DNA of 7,401 bases, taken from positions 1 through 7,401 of the forward strand of contig CACZPT010000018.1 in assembly GCA_902783085.1 (NCBI GenBank). Direction: 5' to 3'. The notes beneath the pieces are model-generated. The model saw nothing but the letters and a program-made list of their open reading frames with translations, searched no databases and was not told the DNA's origin. Shown here in pieces: positions 5,636 to 7,401 of the stretch (its first letter is position 1; each line of letters starts with the position of its first letter). The position numbers and the translations under genes are program-made. The DNA is from an uncultured Methanobrevibacter sp. GTDB lineage: Archaea > Methanobacteriota > Methanobacteria > Methanobacteriales > Methanobacteriaceae.

Positions 5636-5974
5636 ATGAAAAGTGTAGTTGCAATTATTAGACAAGAAAAATATCAAGATGTTAAAAATGCTCTTTTGGC
5701 TGTTGGCTGTGAAGGAATGAATGTCTCTGAAGTAAAAGGAAGAGGTAGTCAAAGAGGAATTAAAGAATCTTATAGGGGGTCTAGTTACTGTATTGATTTA
5801 ATTCCAAAAACACGTATTGAAATAGTTGTTAAAGATGAAGGTGTTGACATTATTGTCGATGCAATTAAAAAAGGAGCACATACCGGTAATATTGGAGATG
5901 GAAAAATATTCATTTATCCAATTGAAAATGTAATTAGAATTAGAACAGGAGAGGAGGGTGATAGTGCAGTTTAA
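5636..5974 (+). CDS. glnK: Nitrogen regulatory protein PII, GlnK type
   Basis: GlnK is a trimeric cytosolic sensor of ATP/ADP and 2-oxoglutarate that blocks AmtB by inserting its T-loop into the channel when nitrogen is plentiful. The 112-aa length is typical. The T-loop (about 37-55) reads GSQRGIKESYRGSSY, with Gln39 for Mg-ATP/2-oxoglutarate and Tyr51, the residue uridylylated in some bacteria; whether it is modified here is unknown. PKTRIEIVV (57-65, Lys58) and the PII C-terminal signature TGNIGDGKIFI (83-93) are intact, as is RIRTGEEG (101-108), which helps bind nucleotide. It is co-transcribed with amtB and so should share NrpR control. Its stop TAA shares the TTAA at 5971-5974 with the stop of the converging peptidase gene. 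Confidence 0.97.
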   Translation: MKSVVAIIRQEKYQDVKNALLAVGCEGMNVSEVKGRGSQRGIKESYRGSSYCIDLIPKTRIEIVVKDEGVDIIVDAIKKGAHTGNIGDGKIFIYPIENVIRIRTGEEGDSAV

Positions 5975-6579
5975 TATTTAATTACAACCCCGTAAATATT
6001 GGAAATATCTACCCATGTTCTTAAACCATGTGTTTGGTAGATACTTCCATTTATTTCTTCTATTTCAACATTTGTATTATCACTTGTAAGATAAACTGAA
6101 TCACCATCAATTTGAGAAACTCTTTTTATAATATTTCCGTATTTTGCAGTATTAGCAACCACTATGTCTCCAACATGAATATTTTTGGTTTTGTTTAATA
6201 GAACTTTTTGGCCATTGTGGAGTGTTGGATACATTGACTTTCCTTTAACTGTATAAATAATCGGTATTTCATTTTCCCCTATACTTGAGTTAATATTTAT
6301 TGTGACATTTTCTAGCCCGTAAGACTCACTAATATCTGAAATGCCATTTCTTAGCGTGCTAATATTACTTGTGGTGTTATTCATAGAACTTAAAGTATAA
6401 TTACAAATGTCTTTATTTAATTGTTGGGTATTTATGTTTTCAAATATGAAAATATTACTATAAGAGGTAACATTTTCACCATCAATATATATGTTGATAG
6501 AATCTTCATGAAATACTAAATATCCTATAAAAATAGCCAGAATAATTATTACAATAGCTAAGATAATCTTTTTAGCCAT
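5971..6579 (-). CDS. Membrane-anchored S26-family (signal peptidase-like) serine protease
   Basis: A 202-aa protein with one N-terminal membrane segment (about 4-23) and an outward C-terminal catalytic domain. GKSMYPTLHNGQ (113-124) carries the nucleophile Ser115 in the S-M-x-P-T box. VGDIVV (136-141) and IIKRV (150-154) provide the likely general base Lys152, and LTSDN (164-168) resembles the GDN box. Classical archaeal Sec11-type signal peptidases usually have His at the base position, so the Ser/Lys dyad is of the bacterial signal peptidase I type. Between membrane segment and active site lies an unrecognised region of about 80 residues (25-105). I count nine N-X-S/T sequons in the whole protein, seven of them in that region. 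Likely a processing peptidase for secreted proteins; the substrates are unknown. It follows aroD by 9 nt with Shine-Dalgarno AAGGTGAT (6583-6590), whose first bases belong to the aroD stop. Its stop overlaps that of glnK. Confidence 0.82.
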   Translation of the reverse strand: MAKKIILAIVIIILAIFIGYLVFHEDSINIYIDGENVTSYSNIFIFENINTQQLNKDICNYTLSSMNNTTSNISTLRNGISDISESYGLENVTININSSIGENEIPIIYTVKGKSMYPTLHNGQKVLLNKTKNIHVGDIVVANTAKYGNIIKRVSQIDGDSVYLTSDNTNVEIEEINGSIYQTHGLRTWVDISNIYGVVIKY

Positions 6580-6588
6580 TTTATCACC

Positions 6589-7263
6589 TTATTCAATTAT
6601 ATTTAAATCCATATTGAGCAATGCTTTCATTGTTTCAATATCAATTTGACCGGGTGCTGTAACATCTCTACCTGCAGCAAATGTAATTGGGGAGTTAAAT
6701 TTAGATGCCATTACACGGGTATAACTTCCTAAATCGCTCATTGATATAGCTATTGTGTTTTTACAGTGTGAAAGAATAGCAAGAATTTTTAATGTATCAT
6801 CTAAATCATTTGGCATAAATGCAACTTTTGCAATATCACCCATTTGTTGCTCTTTTTGGACAATATATGTTATTTCATCAATTTCCGGAGTTTTTTCAAA
6901 ATCGTGGTAAGACACAATTGTTTTAACTCCAGTATCATGAATTTTATTTATATATTCATCATTAGTTTGAAGTTCAATGTCTACGTACTCAACTAAATTA
7001 GCACATTTATATAAAATATCGATTCTTTCTTCTTCAGATCCTTTAAAAGAACCTCCTTCACTTGATATTCTATTGGTTGCAATTATTGGAAAATTTATTT
7101 CATCTATTGCTTTTTTAATTTCTTTAAAATCCGGATTTTTTAGCCCATCAATTCTAAATTCTATTATGTCTGCACCTTTTTCAATGCAGTCATTTGCAAC
7201 TTCAATTACATCCTCAATTTTATTTTGAAAAATTGGAATGGCTATTTTAGTTTGTGAATACAT
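6589..7263 (-). CDS. aroD: Type I 3-dehydroquinate dehydratase AroD
   Basis: AroD dehydrates 3-dehydroquinate to 3-dehydroshikimate through a Schiff-base intermediate, the third step of the shikimate route to aromatic amino acids. In methanogens the dehydroquinate comes from the aspartate-semialdehyde pathway, not from DAHP. The 224-aa protein has the substrate-binding EFRID (35-39, Glu35 and Arg37), catalytic VSYHDF (117-122, His120), the Schiff-base Lys in AKVAF (145-149, Lys146), ISMSDLGSYTRV (173-184, Arg183) and the closing TAPGQ (202-206, Gln206). Nothing essential is missing. The core strand KIAIPIF begins at residue 6, so the start at 7263 fits, but there is no Shine-Dalgarno before it and the transcript may be leaderless. 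It heads a two-gene operon with the S26 peptidase; I see no functional link between them. Confidence 0.96.
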   Translation of the reverse strand: MYSQTKIAIPIFQNKIEDVIEVANDCIEKGADIIEFRIDGLKNPDFKEIKKAIDEINFPIIATNRISSEGGSFKGSEEERIDILYKCANLVEYVDIELQTNDEYINKIHDTGVKTIVSYHDFEKTPEIDEITYIVQKEQQMGDIAKVAFMPNDLDDTLKILAILSHCKNTIAISMSDLGSYTRVMASKFNSPITFAAGRDVTAPGQIDIETMKALLNMDLNIIE

Positions 7264-7285
7264 TAATAAATATTTTGAAAGTTGT

Positions 7286-7297
7286 TATTTATTAATT
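7286..7297 (-). promoter_or_regulatory. Candidate TATA box of aroD, consistent with a leaderless transcript
   Basis: On the minus strand this reads AATTAATAAATA, with its centre about 27 nt before the aroD ATG. Archaeal transcripts begin at that distance from the box, so the mRNA may start at or next to the ATG. The lack of any Shine-Dalgarno at this start agrees. AT-richness makes chance matches likely. Confidence 0.35.
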
Positions 7298-7343
7298 TTT
7301 TTAAAAAATGTCCATTGGGACTGTCAAGTTCTTAGTGCTTTTG

Positions 7344-7401
7344 TTAGTAATTTGTGCTTAAATTTTTAATATTGCCTATTTGGGCTTCTTTTAGTTTTTC
7401 C
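7344..7401 (-). CDS. C-terminal end of an unidentified minus-strand gene (partial)
   Basis: One minus-strand frame is open from the right edge to TAA (7344-7346) and encodes EKLKEAQIGNIKNLSTNY. The composition is protein-like, and the other two minus-strand frames are closed earlier (TAA at 7366-7368 in one, near the edge in the other). Eighteen residues are too few to identify a family. If real, the gene would lie upstream of aroD in the same direction, separated by 80 nt that include the aroD promoter. It could equally be a chance open frame. Confidence 0.3.
   Translation of the reverse strand, partial: EKLKEAQIGNIKNLSTNY

Noticed and set aside
6977..7228. Plus-strand open frame opposite aroD
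   Set aside because: Ser/Ile-rich antisense frame of the aroD N-terminal half, without motif or ribosome binding site; aroD is complete and clear.
1..7401. Mobile element, CRISPR array, tRNA or rRNA gene
   Set aside because: No transposase or integrase-like protein, no regularly spaced repeats, and no GC-rich structured RNA stretch, which would stand out in such AT-rich DNA.

Overview
The window reads as chromosomal DNA of a methanogenic archaeon of the order Methanobacteriales, most like Methanobrevibacter. The evidence is strongly AT-rich DNA, archaeal exosome genes (rrp41/rrp42), archaeal-type Shine-Dalgarno motifs of the GGAGGTGAT class, TATA-box promoters, a GGAA-N6-TTCC motif that matches the operator of the methanogen nitrogen repressor NrpR, and a methanogen-like cofactor gene set (cobamide, molybdopterin, prenylated flavin). 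A mobA gene argues against Methanosphaera stadtmanae, which is reported to lack molybdopterin synthesis. The genus call is inference.

Layout. (1) 1-864, plus strand: the last codons of rrp41 and all of rrp42, two ring subunits of the RNA-degrading exosome. (2) 847-1458, minus strand: mobA, converging on rrp42 and overlapping its end by 18 bp. (3) 1546-4162, minus strand: a tight four-gene operon, read right to left as a small membrane-anchored, sequon-rich protein, an HD-domain phosphohydrolase, ubiX (prenyl-FMN synthesis) and cbiT (cobamide synthesis). Gaps are 0 to 9 nt. (4) 4163-4406: a divergent, very AT-rich intergenic region holding a TATA box and a nested palindrome with the NrpR-type operator. 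(5) 4407-5974, plus strand: amtB-glnK, the ammonium channel and its PII regulator. (6) 5971-7263, minus strand: aroD followed by a membrane-anchored S26-type serine peptidase, converging on glnK with a shared TTAA stop. (7) 7264-7401: the aroD promoter and possibly the last codons of another minus-strand gene.

The best-supported regulatory story is nitrogen control of amtB-glnK. When nitrogen is plentiful, NrpR would bind the operator just downstream of the TATA box and block transcription. When nitrogen is short, 2-oxoglutarate would relieve it, and GlnK would then gate AmtB. The minus-strand operon mixes housekeeping cofactor genes with an uncharacterised HD enzyme and an unknown surface protein. 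Every gene except the 87-aa protein and the edge fragment belongs to a known family.

I see no mobile element, CRISPR array, tRNA, rRNA or phage signature, and no clear undescribed multi-gene system. The most novel material is the 87-aa sequon-rich protein, the glycosylation-rich Ser/Lys peptidase, and the habit of fusing stop codons with Shine-Dalgarno motifs at gene junctions.
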